Below, piece by piece: positions 44,383-53,654 of a stretch of 64,000 nucleotides of DNA. The stretch spans positions 1,116,001 through 1,180,000 of the forward strand of contig NZ_CP167895.1 of the NCBI RefSeq assembly GCF_041504345.1, given 5' to 3'. The stretch comes from Vibrio sp. BS-M-Sm-2 (GTDB taxonomy: Bacteria; Pseudomonadota; Gammaproteobacteria; Enterobacterales; Vibrionaceae). Below the pieces are notes generated by a model, which was not told the DNA's origin, did no database searches, and saw only the letters and a program-made list of their open reading frames with translations. The first letter of the stretch is position 1; each line of letters begins with the position of its first letter. A program made the position numbers and the translations under genes.

Positions 44383-44416
44383 TAGAAAACAAATGAAACG
44401 AATCATTTGTTTTCTA
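44383..44416 (+). terminator. Long hairpin after thiE
   Basis: A perfect 14-bp stem (TAGAAAACAAATGA with TCATTTGTTTTCTA, 6-base loop) follows thiE. It is AT-rich but long, so it probably terminates thiE or stabilises the 3' end. Confidence 0.6.
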
Positions 44417-44470
44417 GTTAGAGAGCATCAAAGCGTTCAATTTAGTAGTCAGCTAAATATGTTGTCTATC

Positions 44471-44815
44471 TTACTGAATACATAGAGCAACGGTGCCGAT
44501 GATCATAAGAACAATAGCAGCGTACCAACCGTATTGTGCGGTTTTATCAGCAACAAACACCTTAATGTAGTTGAGCTCCTCATGAGCCGTTGCAATAAAA
44601 TCAGTGTAGTTAATCGACAACTCACGGCTGGCTTCTTTTAGGTCTTGCTGAAGTTTGTTGAAAGCCTCATCGATGAAGCCTTTTGTTTCCGAAACAGGCG
44701 GAGTAGCTGCCAAAGCTAGGCTATTCCAAACCGCCATACGCGATTCATATTCGCTTTCACTGACACAATTAAGTACGCGTAAATCATACTCTCGTTTGTT
44801 ACGCTCTTTACCCAT
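44471..44815 (-). CDS. Small tail-anchored membrane protein
   Basis: The preferred start is ATG at 44815, giving 114 residues; the open frame continues upstream to a TTG at 44893. The N-terminal part is polar and helical. One hydrophobic segment lies at the very end (YAAIVLMIIGTVALCI), so it should be anchored by its C-terminus. No family recognised. Confidence 0.5.
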   Translation of the reverse strand: MGKERNKREYDLRVLNCVSESEYESRMAVWNSLALAATPPVSETKGFIDEAFNKLQQDLKEASRELSINYTDFIATAHEELNYIKVFVADKTAQYGWYAAIVLMIIGTVALCIQ

Positions 44816-44893
44816 TTTCTCAGGGCAAATATTTCTTAAAACGTTCACGACAAATTTTCCAAAAGGTTCATTTAGATATAAAAAAGCACTCAA

Positions 44894-45201
44894 AGAGCAC
44901 TCATAAACTGGGGCGAATTAATATTCAAAAGTGATCTATTTGAAGCTGTCATAAGTGGCTGCAGGGCAAGAGCACTTATGTGGGGGTTTGAAGTTAGGTT
45001 AGTGGTGTTAAAGAGCGATTTGAGTCTGTCCATATTTGCTTGAGAGACAAACCCTTTGGGATCGCATATTAGTTATGTCACTTTGCGACATCAACTAGGG
45101 TGTTTTGTCCAGACGACAAAGATATTTATCGGTGAAACGCATCGAAATGCGGTAGTACGGCGAAACGCACTACCGATATTGAATTGCAATGTGGAGTTAA
45201 G
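44894..45201. other. Gene-free stretch
   Basis: No supported gene or RNA. It separates the small membrane-protein gene from the end of the LysR gene and contains a short direct repeat (GCACTCA) at its left end. Confidence 0.35.
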
Positions 45202-46104
45202 CTAGTTTGCCTGCCATTGATTGTATTGCAGTGAATACCCTTCGAGTTTCTCAATTAAACTGGTGAGAACTGGGCCATTAATGTGGCTTCGTGATACCAA
45301 GCAACCCACAGGGGTAATCCAACCACCATGCTCGTGCGCCACGGGCAGAGCTACCAAGTCACCTTTTTGAATACCTTCCATCACCATCATTTCTGGCACG
45401 TTCGCCCAACCTACGTTCTGTTCAACGAGATCAATAATGGTCTTGTGATTATTCGCATACCAAAGCATCGAGCTAATACCGTAGGTAAACCACAGTTCGC
45501 GTTGTTTTGAACTGCGATGCACACATTGGCGATAACGCTTGAGGTCTGAGTCTTGTACTACGGACATTTGGCTGAGTTCGTGAGTGGCTGAACAGACCGT
45601 TAGGAAGCGAGCTTGACCCAGCAAGAAGAAATCCATGTCTACCTTAAGTTCTCCGTCCGCGTAGATGATACCAATCTGAGCTTTACCACGTCTCACTAGG
45701 TCCTCAACATCAAAGGTTGAGGTGGTAATAATATCGAAGTGTGTGATTGGGAATTGATCGGCTAGGGAACTGATTATCTTAATGAAACTCTTGTCTATGA
45801 TGCTTTCATCAACCGCAATGATCAGTTCGTGTTCATCTTCTTGGGTCAGCGATTCTACTTTTTGGTCGAAGTACTTTTGCTGGTCGAGAATCGACTTGGC
45901 GACAGGCAATAACGCTTTACCTGTGGAGGTTAAAACGGGGATGTTCTTCTCTCTGTTGAACAACTCTTGGTCGATGGCAATTTCTAGGTTGGCGATCGAC
46001 TGACTGACCCCGGATTGAGCGCGTTTTAGCTTGCGTGCGGCCGCCGAAAAAGAACCACTTTCACACACAGTGACGAAGACTTTTAGTTGCTCAAAACTGT
46101 ACAT
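45202..46104 (-). CDS. LysR-family regulator
   Basis: The 300-residue protein has the LysR winged HTH (FVTVCESGSFSAAARKLKRA, then QSGVSQSIANLE) and the usual substrate-binding domain. It is divergent from the PACE efflux gene 139 bases away, the same arrangement as aceR-aceI in Acinetobacter. By that analogy it probably activates the efflux gene. Confidence 0.85.
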   Translation of the reverse strand: MYSFEQLKVFVTVCESGSFSAAARKLKRAQSGVSQSIANLEIAIDQELFNREKNIPVLTSTGKALLPVAKSILDQQKYFDQKVESLTQEDEHELIIAVDESIIDKSFIKIISSLADQFPITHFDIITTSTFDVEDLVRRGKAQIGIIYADGELKVDMDFFLLGQARFLTVCSATHELSQMSVVQDSDLKRYRQCVHRSSKQRELWFTYGISSMLWYANNHKTIIDLVEQNVGWANVPEMMVMEGIQKGDLVALPVAHEHGGWITPVGCLVSRSHINGPVLTSLIEKLEGYSLQYNQWQAN

Positions 46105-46243
46105 GCTATCTCTCGCTCAATATCAAATAAGGGTGATAACGTTTAAGCTATCACTATTCGTGATGGCTGTTAACTTTCTCTTATTATTTCGGATGACATA
46201 ATCCTACCTAATCCAACACATACTAGATTATTTAGAGGAATGT

Positions 46244-46672
46244 ATGAGTACCTTAGAAAGAGTGTTTCACTCAGTGTTATTCGAAGTTTTGGCCGTAACG
46301 CTTTCAATAATCGGCTTAGCGATATTTACCGATCACGATGTGAGTGCCTTATCAGGAACCATGATAGTTGTTGCTACCATCGCGATGGTTTGGAACTACT
46401 GCTTTAATCGCATTTTTGATCGCTACTTCACCGGTGAGAAATCAGAGCGTTCATTGAAATTACGAGTGTTTCACGTTGTGTTATTTGAAGCCGGTTTGCT
46501 CATAGCAACAATTCCTGTCATGGCTTACTTACTTGATGTGGGGATTTGGCAGGCATTTTTAATGGACATCGGCGTGACCATTTTTATTACCATTTACGCG
46601 TTTGTGTTTAATTTGATTTACGATCATGTGCGTGCATTCTGGGTACGCAGTTCGGATCTAGCAGTTCAGTAA
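46244..46672 (+). CDS. PACE-family efflux protein
   Basis: The 142-residue protein has four membrane helices in two repeated halves (RVFHSVLFEVLAVTLSI and RVFHVVLFEAGLLIATI), each a bacterial transmembrane pair domain. Glu14 corresponds to the essential Glu of AceI. PACE proteins export chlorhexidine and other dications or polyamines. The divergent LysR gene is the likely regulator. Confidence 0.85.
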   Translation: MSTLERVFHSVLFEVLAVTLSIIGLAIFTDHDVSALSGTMIVVATIAMVWNYCFNRIFDRYFTGEKSERSLKLRVFHVVLFEAGLLIATIPVMAYLLDVGIWQAFLMDIGVTIFITIYAFVFNLIYDHVRAFWVRSSDLAVQ

Positions 46673-46833
46673 TCTGCCAAGTCAGTAAACGCTAGTTTGG
46701 CTACTAACCGATTGTTTATTCGTTATTTTAGCGGAGGTATTCGGTTAGTAAGCCTAGGTCACTCGTCATTTATTCTGCTATCTTAAATAAGGTGATAATT
46801 TGAGTTCGTGAAAGAACAGATTAAGAGGAAAGG

Positions 46834-47832
46834 ATGTCCAATACCCTTCAAATGACGGTTGTAGATAAGAAAGAAGTCGAGCTGTTTGCGGAACTGTTCA
46901 AACATATCGACGGTGAGATCTATACCTTGCTACGCAATGCCAAAATCCCCAATGATATTCTCACCAGTAGCGACCATTACGAATACCTCCCTGAGACTAC
47001 CATTAAAAATGTGGTCAAGATTATGGGGGAGTCGGCGTCACGAGAAGAGTTTGCGCTGTTTATGTGGAGCTTTTGCAAGCAAACCTATGTGCCCAGGTTT
47101 GTGGCTAAATTAAGTCAGCAAGATTCGTTAAAAAGTGCGCTAGACCAGTTTGGCGAGCAGTTAAAGCTCATTTCCAATGGTGCGATTGTCTATACCAAGC
47201 ATTCTGGTGGCAAGTGGTGGTTTGTACGCGAGAAGCCGTTTACTAATGTACCTTGGTTTAAATTTGCAGAGCTGTTCTCTGTGATTTTTATCAACGAGTT
47301 ACTTTCAGTATTAACACAAGGGCGCTGGAAGCCTTCTGAAGTGGGTATTCAGAGCGATGACCTTGATTGCTTTCAATCTTTGCCACAAATGGGGAATGCT
47401 CAGTTTTACACGCACAGGCCTGTTACGGCTTTCGAAATTCCAGAAAATATCATGCTTGAGCCAATTGTCTTGCCAAAGGTTGCCGAGGCACTTGAGCCAA
47501 CAGCCCCTTTACCTAGTACATTTCTCAATGCCTTCAAGTTGGTGATAAAGCCTTATCTCACCATGGGAAAGCTCCCGATTAGCTTGGCTTCTGAGATTCT
47601 AAATATTCATGTCAGAACGATCCAGCGTCGGCTGGAAAGTGAAGGAGTGGTCTACAAAACCTTGATTGAAGAGATGGTTCTAGATCAGGTTTTAGAATTG
47701 CTCAAGCAGCCCGATCTATCGATCACTCAAGTAGGCGCGAAGATGGGATATTCCGATTCATCTCACTTCACTCGAGCTTTTAAGAGGCAGATGAACATGA
47801 CGCCAAGACAGTACAGAAAGGAGCACTGTTAA
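46834..47832 (+). CDS. AraC-family regulator with arabinose-binding-like domain
   Basis: The 332-residue protein has a long N-terminal domain of the OruR/ArgR-like AraC type (about 20-200) and a C-terminal HTH pair (LPISLASEILNIHVRTIQRR; SITQVGAKMGYSDSSHFTRA). AAGAGGAAAGG gives a strong ribosome site. It lies 256 bases before the second amidohydrolase module and may control it. The regulator at 54731-55726 belongs to the same subfamily. Confidence 0.8.
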   Translation: MSNTLQMTVVDKKEVELFAELFKHIDGEIYTLLRNAKIPNDILTSSDHYEYLPETTIKNVVKIMGESASREEFALFMWSFCKQTYVPRFVAKLSQQDSLKSALDQFGEQLKLISNGAIVYTKHSGGKWWFVREKPFTNVPWFKFAELFSVIFINELLSVLTQGRWKPSEVGIQSDDLDCFQSLPQMGNAQFYTHRPVTAFEIPENIMLEPIVLPKVAEALEPTAPLPSTFLNAFKLVIKPYLTMGKLPISLASEILNIHVRTIQRRLESEGVVYKTLIEEMVLDQVLELLKQPDLSITQVGAKMGYSDSSHFTRAFKRQMNMTPRQYRKEHC

Positions 47833-48088
47833 ATTCCTTATGTAGAAACCGGAGCCCAGATACATCTTTATTTATTGTCACCAAATGGCAATTTATCAAC
47901 CTTGAATACTGGCAGTATGTCTACTAAGTTATTGAATGTTGATGAGTTGTTTTTTCCTCGATTTTTGCTTAGATTTTGCGATTTTCGTGGTCAATAAAAG
48001 CACCTTTGAAACCTCATAACACTCATTAGTAGTTACGGAATCGTTATGGGAAGTGGACTCCACTCATAAACGGAATCAAGGTGTATAA

Positions 48089-49468
48089 ATGAAAAATGCA
48101 GGTTTAAAACTCTCTGTTGTTGCTCTCTCGTGTTCATTTGCTCTTTCTGCAAATGCAGCATCAACGCTATTTACTAACGTCGATGTGTTCAATGGTACTG
48201 AAAACAAATTGTACGAAGACCATCATGTATTAGTCGAAGACAATCTTATCAAACAAATCTCTGCGAGCCCGATAGAGGCTGGTGATGCTGTAGTGATCGA
48301 CGGTGAAGGCAAAACGTTAATGCCAGGTTTAATCGAAGGCCACGGACACTTATTGCTGAACGGCGGTAACCTAAGTGACCACGAAAACAACCGAACGATC
48401 GAAGAGTTAGCCGCGCGAGCGACAGTGAACGCGAACGCCGCGTTTCAATCGGGCTTCACCACGTGGCGTGATGCTGGTGGCTTGAACACGGGCTTACGTA
48501 AAACGATCGATTCTGGCATGTTGCCGGGGCCACGACTTTACACATCTGGCGCGTTTATAGGCCCGACTGGTTCACACGCCGATTTCAGTAACCTAACCAC
48601 GGCTAACCAACACTTCTTTGGATCATCGACCAGTATGGCGCGAAATAGCGTCAGCTTTAATGCCGACGGTATTACCGAAATTAAAGCGGCTGCTCGCCAA
48701 AACTTCAAGCAAGGCAATACGCAAATTAAGATCATGTCATCAGGTGGTGTTGCATCATCATTTGACCCTTGGCAGCTGAATGCGATGTCTGCGGAAGAAA
48801 TTGAAGCTGCCGTTGAAATTGCTGATGCGTATGGCTCTTACGTGATGTCTCACGCTTACAGTAAAAAAGCGATCATGCGTAATTTGGATGCGGGTGTTAA
48901 AACAATCGAACACGGTTTCATGTTCGATGGCGATATCGCTGACAAGATGGAAGATAAAGACGCTTACATCACAACTAACATGACCGCGTTTTCACCTTAC
49001 CTGACGCAGATTGAAGCGATCAACTCGAACCCTGCCTCTAAGCGTAAAGCGGAGTCGGCAACTAAAGCATTCAAAGACTACATCTCGAACGTCAACAAGT
49101 ACCAACCGAAATGGGGTTTCCACACAGACTGTGTCGGTGACGTGGTTTCTTGTATCAAACAAACCGACCATACGATCTTCCTAGCGGGCAAGGAATTAGG
49201 TAACTTCTTCACTCTGAAAGGCATGACATCAGTAAACGGTGAAATCGTTAAGTTGTCCGGTGTGATGGACCCATATCCAGAGGGTAAGTTGGGCGTGATT
49301 GAAGCGGGTGCATACGCCGATATCATCATTGTAGAAGGCAACCCACTTGAAGACTTATCAGTGATTGGTGCAAACGAAAAATGGTTTGACGCAGAGCCGC
49401 GTAGCCCTGAAATCGATACCATCAAAGTCATCATGAAAGATGGCAAAGTCTACAAAAACACGCTTTAA
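48089..49468 (+). CDS. Secreted metal-dependent amidohydrolase, copy 2
   Basis: The 459-residue protein has a signal peptide (to about SANAAS) and an N-terminus nearly identical to copy 1 (STLFTNVDVFNGTENKLYED). Metal motifs are present: EGHGHL, IKIMSSGGV with the Lys, SHAYSK, IEHGFM, and a late Asp in HTDCVGD. The middle differs from copy 1, so the substrate may differ. It is followed by DUF3299 and an OprB-like porin, which suggests uptake of a compound through the outer membrane and its hydrolysis in the periplasm. Confidence 0.8.
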   Translation: MKNAGLKLSVVALSCSFALSANAASTLFTNVDVFNGTENKLYEDHHVLVEDNLIKQISASPIEAGDAVVIDGEGKTLMPGLIEGHGHLLLNGGNLSDHENNRTIEELAARATVNANAAFQSGFTTWRDAGGLNTGLRKTIDSGMLPGPRLYTSGAFIGPTGSHADFSNLTTANQHFFGSSTSMARNSVSFNADGITEIKAAARQNFKQGNTQIKIMSSGGVASSFDPWQLNAMSAEEIEAAVEIADAYGSYVMSHAYSKKAIMRNLDAGVKTIEHGFMFDGDIADKMEDKDAYITTNMTAFSPYLTQIEAINSNPASKRKAESATKAFKDYISNVNKYQPKWGFHTDCVGDVVSCIKQTDHTIFLAGKELGNFFTLKGMTSVNGEIVKLSGVMDPYPEGKLGVIEAGAYADIIIVEGNPLEDLSVIGANEKWFDAEPRSPEIDTIKVIMKDGKVYKNTL

Positions 49469-49548
49469 CACAGCGCGACTATTCAGTTAAAAACTATGCT
49501 TTAATAGGCGGCCTACTTCGGTAGGTCACCTCTCTTCAAGGTGTCCTT

Positions 49549-50208
49549 ATGCAAAAAACGCTTTCTCTTATCCTATCGATGATGTCACTGACTATCGTCG
49601 CTTTACCTACCTTTGCTGAAACAGCGATGAATCTTGAGTGGCAAGATCTGAATTCAGGCTCTCACGAAATGAAGTTAGAAATGCCGGATCTCACCGATCA
49701 GCAAATGCGTCTATTACAAGGTGTGATAGCAATGAGTGCATCAGAGGAAGAGCAAGCTCAACAACAGGCTTTATTACTCAAAAAAACGCTAAAAGAGCAG
49801 GGCGTTGATGCAGACGAAATGATCGCGCTGCGTGACGAATACATGAAAACCATGAAGGCGAACGCTGAAGCTATCACGACAGAATTTGACGGCAAGAAAG
49901 TCCGAGTTCCTGGTTTTATTGTGCCTTTAGAGTTCTCAGAAGGCATGACCGCAATCGAGTTTCTTTTAGTGCCAGTAGCGGGCGCGTGTATTCACATGCC
50001 ACCTCCGCCAGCAAACCAGATTGTGCGTGTGTCTTTCCCTGAAGGCTTTCAGGTACAGAATGTTCAGTATCCAGTATGGGTAGAGGGTGACTTTAGCTCG
50101 AACAAAGTGACTGAAGAAGTCTTTCTAGTCGATGGCAAAAGTAACCTCACCATGGGTTATGAAATGAAAGCTTCGATGATTGAAGACTATTACGAGAAAG
50201 AAAATTAA
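49549..50208 (+). CDS. DUF3299 secreted protein, copy 2
   Basis: The 219-residue protein has a signal peptide (to about TFAET) and the DUF3299 hallmarks: VPGFIVPLEF, FLLVPVAGACIHMPPPPANQ, then VWVEGDF. It lies 80 bases after the amidohydrolase gene. It is a paralogue of the protein at 27438-28100, and both sit directly behind an amidohydrolase, which argues for a joint function. Confidence 0.75.
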   Translation: MQKTLSLILSMMSLTIVALPTFAETAMNLEWQDLNSGSHEMKLEMPDLTDQQMRLLQGVIAMSASEEEQAQQQALLLKKTLKEQGVDADEMIALRDEYMKTMKANAEAITTEFDGKKVRVPGFIVPLEFSEGMTAIEFLLVPVAGACIHMPPPPANQIVRVSFPEGFQVQNVQYPVWVEGDFSSNKVTEEVFLVDGKSNLTMGYEMKASMIEDYYEKEN

Positions 50209-50284
50209 TGGTTGTCATCAAATGACAATTTTCAATGTGAGCAATGAATAAAATAGAACTCACTCAAAAAGCATTGGTGACAAG

Positions 50285-51571
50285 ATGAATTCAAGATTAT
50301 CTAAAGTAAGTATGGCGGTGATGGTGCTAGCAACCTCAATGAGCACTGCGGTCTATAGCGCAAATTTCGAAGGTCCAGACTCTGTTGAAAATACAATTGC
50401 AGAACAGAAAGCACAAAAGAAATCTTGGAGGGAGTCGTTGGCCGATGATGGCATTACATTTGGAGCAGATTATAACGCTTTGGGTTTAGCCTCTAGCAAT
50501 GGGTCTATGGGGAACGATGTTGATGCCTCTTCAGGTGTTGCGAGATTTTATGGCTCGTGGAATTTGGTAGGCAAAGAGACGGGTAATACAGGCGGAATAG
50601 TATGGAAAGTCGAACATCGCCATGCCTATTCTGATTCAGCACCCAAAAATTTAGCCTTCATTGATGATACCGACCGATTGTTTAATAGCGGTACTAAAGA
50701 AGGGTTAGGTTATGTTGGTATGATTGGTTCTGCCTTTAGCGACCAAGGCTTCCGCGTCACCAATTTGCATTGGAAACAAAAGTTCAATGGAGGCAAAACC
50801 TCAGTTATCGCTGGATGGCAGGATGTTACTGACTATGTGGACACATACGCACTCGCGAGCCCATGGTCTGGCTTTAGCAACCTTGCATTTTCAACGGGTG
50901 CTGGAGCGATGGGGTTACCTGATGATGGTGTATTGGCACTTTCTGCTGGGCATATGCTGACTGACAATTACTATGTGATTGCGGGTATCGCCGACGCCAA
51001 CGGAAAATCAGACGATATCTTTGATGGCTTCAATACATTATTTGATGAGAGTGATTTTTTCACCACGCTAGAGCTCGGTTGGACAGCATCGCAAGACCAA
51101 ATATTCACTGATAATTTCCACATTACAGCGTGGCACTTTGATGGTGGTACTCGTCATAGCTTGTCGGATGCGACAGGCGGAGGTGAATCTGGTAAAGGTA
51201 TTAACTTCTCGTGGAGTCAATTTGTCACACCTCAAGTAATGCCGTTTGTGAGAGGTGGTTTTTCTGATGGCGATGTTGCTTTGTATGAACGCTCATTGAG
51301 TGTCGGTGTTGGCTATTTTGGCCTAGGAAGCGAAAAGAACAACCTTGGTTTTGCGGTTAACTGGTCAGAAATTAATGAGTACGCTTTAAAAGGAATCTCG
51401 ACGGGTGTGTATGGGAACGATGGCGAACAATTTACTGCAGAGCTTTATTACAACATGCAGCTTAATGATTTCATTCAAGTGACACCCGATATCCAGTACA
51501 TCAAAGATCCTGCGTTTTCTAGTGAAAGCAGCGCTTGGGTATTCGGTATTAGAGCGAGAGTGTTTATCTAA
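50285..51571 (+). CDS. OprB-like carbohydrate-selective porin
   Basis: The 428-residue protein has a signal peptide (to about VYSANF) and a beta-barrel pattern. It ends in SESSAWVFGIRARVFI, with the aromatic or hydrophobic C-terminal residue expected of porins. Segments such as WKVEHRHAYSD and the late QVTPDIQYIKDPAF match the OprB family. It should let a small hydrophilic compound through the outer membrane. It ends the module with the amidohydrolase and DUF3299 genes and is missing from the first copy of that module. Confidence 0.75.
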   Translation: MNSRLSKVSMAVMVLATSMSTAVYSANFEGPDSVENTIAEQKAQKKSWRESLADDGITFGADYNALGLASSNGSMGNDVDASSGVARFYGSWNLVGKETGNTGGIVWKVEHRHAYSDSAPKNLAFIDDTDRLFNSGTKEGLGYVGMIGSAFSDQGFRVTNLHWKQKFNGGKTSVIAGWQDVTDYVDTYALASPWSGFSNLAFSTGAGAMGLPDDGVLALSAGHMLTDNYYVIAGIADANGKSDDIFDGFNTLFDESDFFTTLELGWTASQDQIFTDNFHITAWHFDGGTRHSLSDATGGGESGKGINFSWSQFVTPQVMPFVRGGFSDGDVALYERSLSVGVGYFGLGSEKNNLGFAVNWSEINEYALKGISTGVYGNDGEQFTAELYYNMQLNDFIQVTPDIQYIKDPAFSSESSAWVFGIRARVFI

Positions 51572-51614
51572 TTTCGCTAAACATAATCTTGTTTAGACTT
51601 AAAAGTTAAATGTA

Positions 51615-51646
51615 AAAAGTGAGCCCATGTGGCTCACTTTTTTGTT
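51615..51646. terminator. Terminator after the porin gene
   Basis: AAAAAGTGAGCC-CATG-TGGCTCACTTTTTT-type hairpin, good in both directions. The converging membrane-protein gene ends 40 bases on. Confidence 0.8.
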
Positions 51647-51683
51647 TCTGGTTCGTTCGATTAAATCTTTTCTAATCGAACAT

Positions 51684-52151
51684 TTAGGCTTTTTCGGCTT
51701 TTTGCGTGTCATCCAGTGCAAAGTAGATCTTAGAAACAATCACTTCGGCAACCAGAATCGTAAACACTACGGCAAAGAAGGCGACCACACCGTTCCAAGG
51801 GCCAGTGAAATCGACTTTGTCGCCAAATAGGATGTTGATCGCTTCTAGCATCACGAACTTTGAACCGACCAGAATTACGTAGCTAGACAAGCCTCTGTAT
51901 ATCTTAGGTGCAGTACCCGGTTTCGACTTAAAGTAATCGGCGAGCTTATGTTCTAAGCCGATAGAGAGTTTGAGCAACAGCTGCAGCAAAATCGCGGCAG
52001 CAAATGAGATGGTGAATGACTCGATATTAACGAAGTCCCAGTATTCATCAAAAAAATTGAGAACGGTTAAATCAACGAGAACTGCGAGTGTGTAGCCGAC
52101 AAAGAGTCGTTGGGGCGTATTAAATCCATATACTTTTTCAATATTGCTCAT
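51684..52151 (-). CDS. Inner-membrane protein of unknown function
   Basis: The 155-residue protein has four hydrophobic segments (about 17-35, 47-65, 88-108 and 118-143). It lies in the inner membrane. No family recognised. It is a single gene. Confidence 0.6.
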   Translation of the reverse strand: MSNIEKVYGFNTPQRLFVGYTLAVLVDLTVLNFFDEYWDFVNIESFTISFAAAILLQLLLKLSIGLEHKLADYFKSKPGTAPKIYRGLSSYVILVGSKFVMLEAINILFGDKVDFTGPWNGVVAFFAVVFTILVAEVIVSKIYFALDDTQKAEKA

Positions 52152-52531
52152 CTACTTCTTCCTGAGTAAAGGGTTATAAAAAACTTAGGAGATAAATATA
52201 GGATATTCAAACGCTTATTGCTCAGGATGCGAAACAGCTCTTAAAGTGCGCGTGGCGCATTATGGTAAGTATCCCAATTAAGATTGATTCAATATGAGTT
52301 CTCGAATGAGTTCTCGGACGAGTTCTCGGCATGAGCCTATGATTTAAACAGAGGTAGATATGATTATTCACTTTAGAATCCAAGACGTAGAAGAGCTATG
52401 GGGCTCAATAGATTTGGCGACGCTCTTACAATTGTAACTGAGAGGGGTATCAACCACACCGTTAACTCTCTGATTGAAATAGTTAAGTTACCAATTACAC
52501 TTGAAGCATAAGTTTGAATGGAGTCAACTTA
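52152..52531. other. Intergenic stretch with short repeat and tiny ORF
   Basis: It holds three degenerate 12-base units around GAGTTCTCG (about 52297-52331) and a 25-codon frame with a good ribosome site (52360-52437). No larger gene is supported. Confidence 0.4.
52360..52437 (+). CDS. 25-codon ORF with good ribosome binding site
   Basis: AGAGGTAGAT directly precedes ATG 52360. The peptide (MIIHFRIQDVEELWGSIDLA...) is amphipathic. It may be a small protein or a leader peptide for the outer-membrane protein gene 94 bases downstream. Confidence 0.3.
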   Translation: MIIHFRIQDVEELWGSIDLATLLQL

Positions 52532-53536
52532 ATGCTTTCACCCCAATCGCCGTATTCCTTTTCCATTGCTCTGATCTTAACTGGTTTTTTTTCATCCTCG
52601 GCCTATGCGTCCAATGAGGCGATTCAACATCGCTTGGAAAAGATATTCGCCGTTTCTATTGCGCTTACAGACAGCGATGCCGTCTCTATTGGTTTTGTGG
52701 ACTTCGATCCGAACTCGTTCATCAATTTAAACGACAGTGGTTTTGGCTCCGATAAAACCATCGACACTCGAAGCCAAGTCAGTGTCGGCTCTATTCCTTA
52801 TTCTTCTGTAATTAAAACCGATGATCCTGACCTAGATTTGATTTGGTCGGTGCGCGGGTCTTATGCGCTTTCTGAGCAAGATATTGAGATTTCATCCGAT
52901 GTCACATCAGACCGCCGAGTTAACCCCAATAAAGACTCAGTATTAGGCCTGTATGGCTTTTTTGGCGCTCAAAGCCATTTAAACCAACATTGGTCTATCG
53001 TTTATGGTTTAGGCACTCACTTGCTCTACTACCGCAATAAATACGAATATAAAAACAGCTACTCTCAAGCCTTTCAATCTCAGCTCGATGGATACGCGTT
53101 GAACACTTCGGCGTGGGCATTGATTGGTGAGCCGTCGGTGAAACTCCAATACCTACAGAAACAAGAGTGGGGAAGTTGGAATATCTCATCAAGAGCACGT
53201 TATTTCTATGGCACAGGCTGGGGCGAAGCCAATGATGGTGATATCGGTAACCCTGAAGGTTTGCGGTTTATTAACGAGATTGAATTCAGACAAAATGTGG
53301 CACTGGATGCTTGGTCGTTAAAGAACCCTCAGATTCACTATAACCTGCGAAGAATCGACGTAGCAGGGGATCTCACTGACCCACTCGATACCCACTATTA
53401 TTATGAGTTTGGTGCAGGCTTAGTGTTCGATGTCCCTTACGATTCTTACTTCTTTGATAACTTTGGTGTTGGGATTAACTTCAACTACGGCAGTTCGCTC
53501 AGTGGTGGCAGTTTACTCTTCTTACTCAATAATTAG
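52532..53536 (+). CDS. Solitary autotransporter-type outer-membrane beta-barrel protein
   Basis: GGAGTCAACTT precedes ATG 52532; the TTG at 52514 is less likely. The 334-residue protein has a signal peptide (to about SAYASNE) and a barrel-type strand pattern through to the C-terminus (FGVGINFNYGSSLSGGSLLF). It matches the solitary outer-membrane autotransporter barrel family known in Vibrio: a barrel domain with no passenger. The function is unknown. Confidence 0.6.
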   Translation: MLSPQSPYSFSIALILTGFFSSSAYASNEAIQHRLEKIFAVSIALTDSDAVSIGFVDFDPNSFINLNDSGFGSDKTIDTRSQVSVGSIPYSSVIKTDDPDLDLIWSVRGSYALSEQDIEISSDVTSDRRVNPNKDSVLGLYGFFGAQSHLNQHWSIVYGLGTHLLYYRNKYEYKNSYSQAFQSQLDGYALNTSAWALIGEPSVKLQYLQKQEWGSWNISSRARYFYGTGWGEANDGDIGNPEGLRFINEIEFRQNVALDAWSLKNPQIHYNLRRIDVAGDLTDPLDTHYYYEFGAGLVFDVPYDSYFFDNFGVGINFNYGSSLSGGSLLFLLNN

Positions 53537-53654
53537 CATAAGTTGTTGATCTTCAAAGTACTCATCTAATTTGAATTTGTATGTGTCGTAAAATGGTAAA
53601 TATTCGCTTGTAAACTTGGTCATCATAGTCGCTCACCCATAGCACGAGTACTCT

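Noticed and set aside
44816..44893. N-terminal extension of the small tail-anchored protein
   Set aside because: It would begin at TTG without a ribosome site; ATG 44815 is the simpler start.
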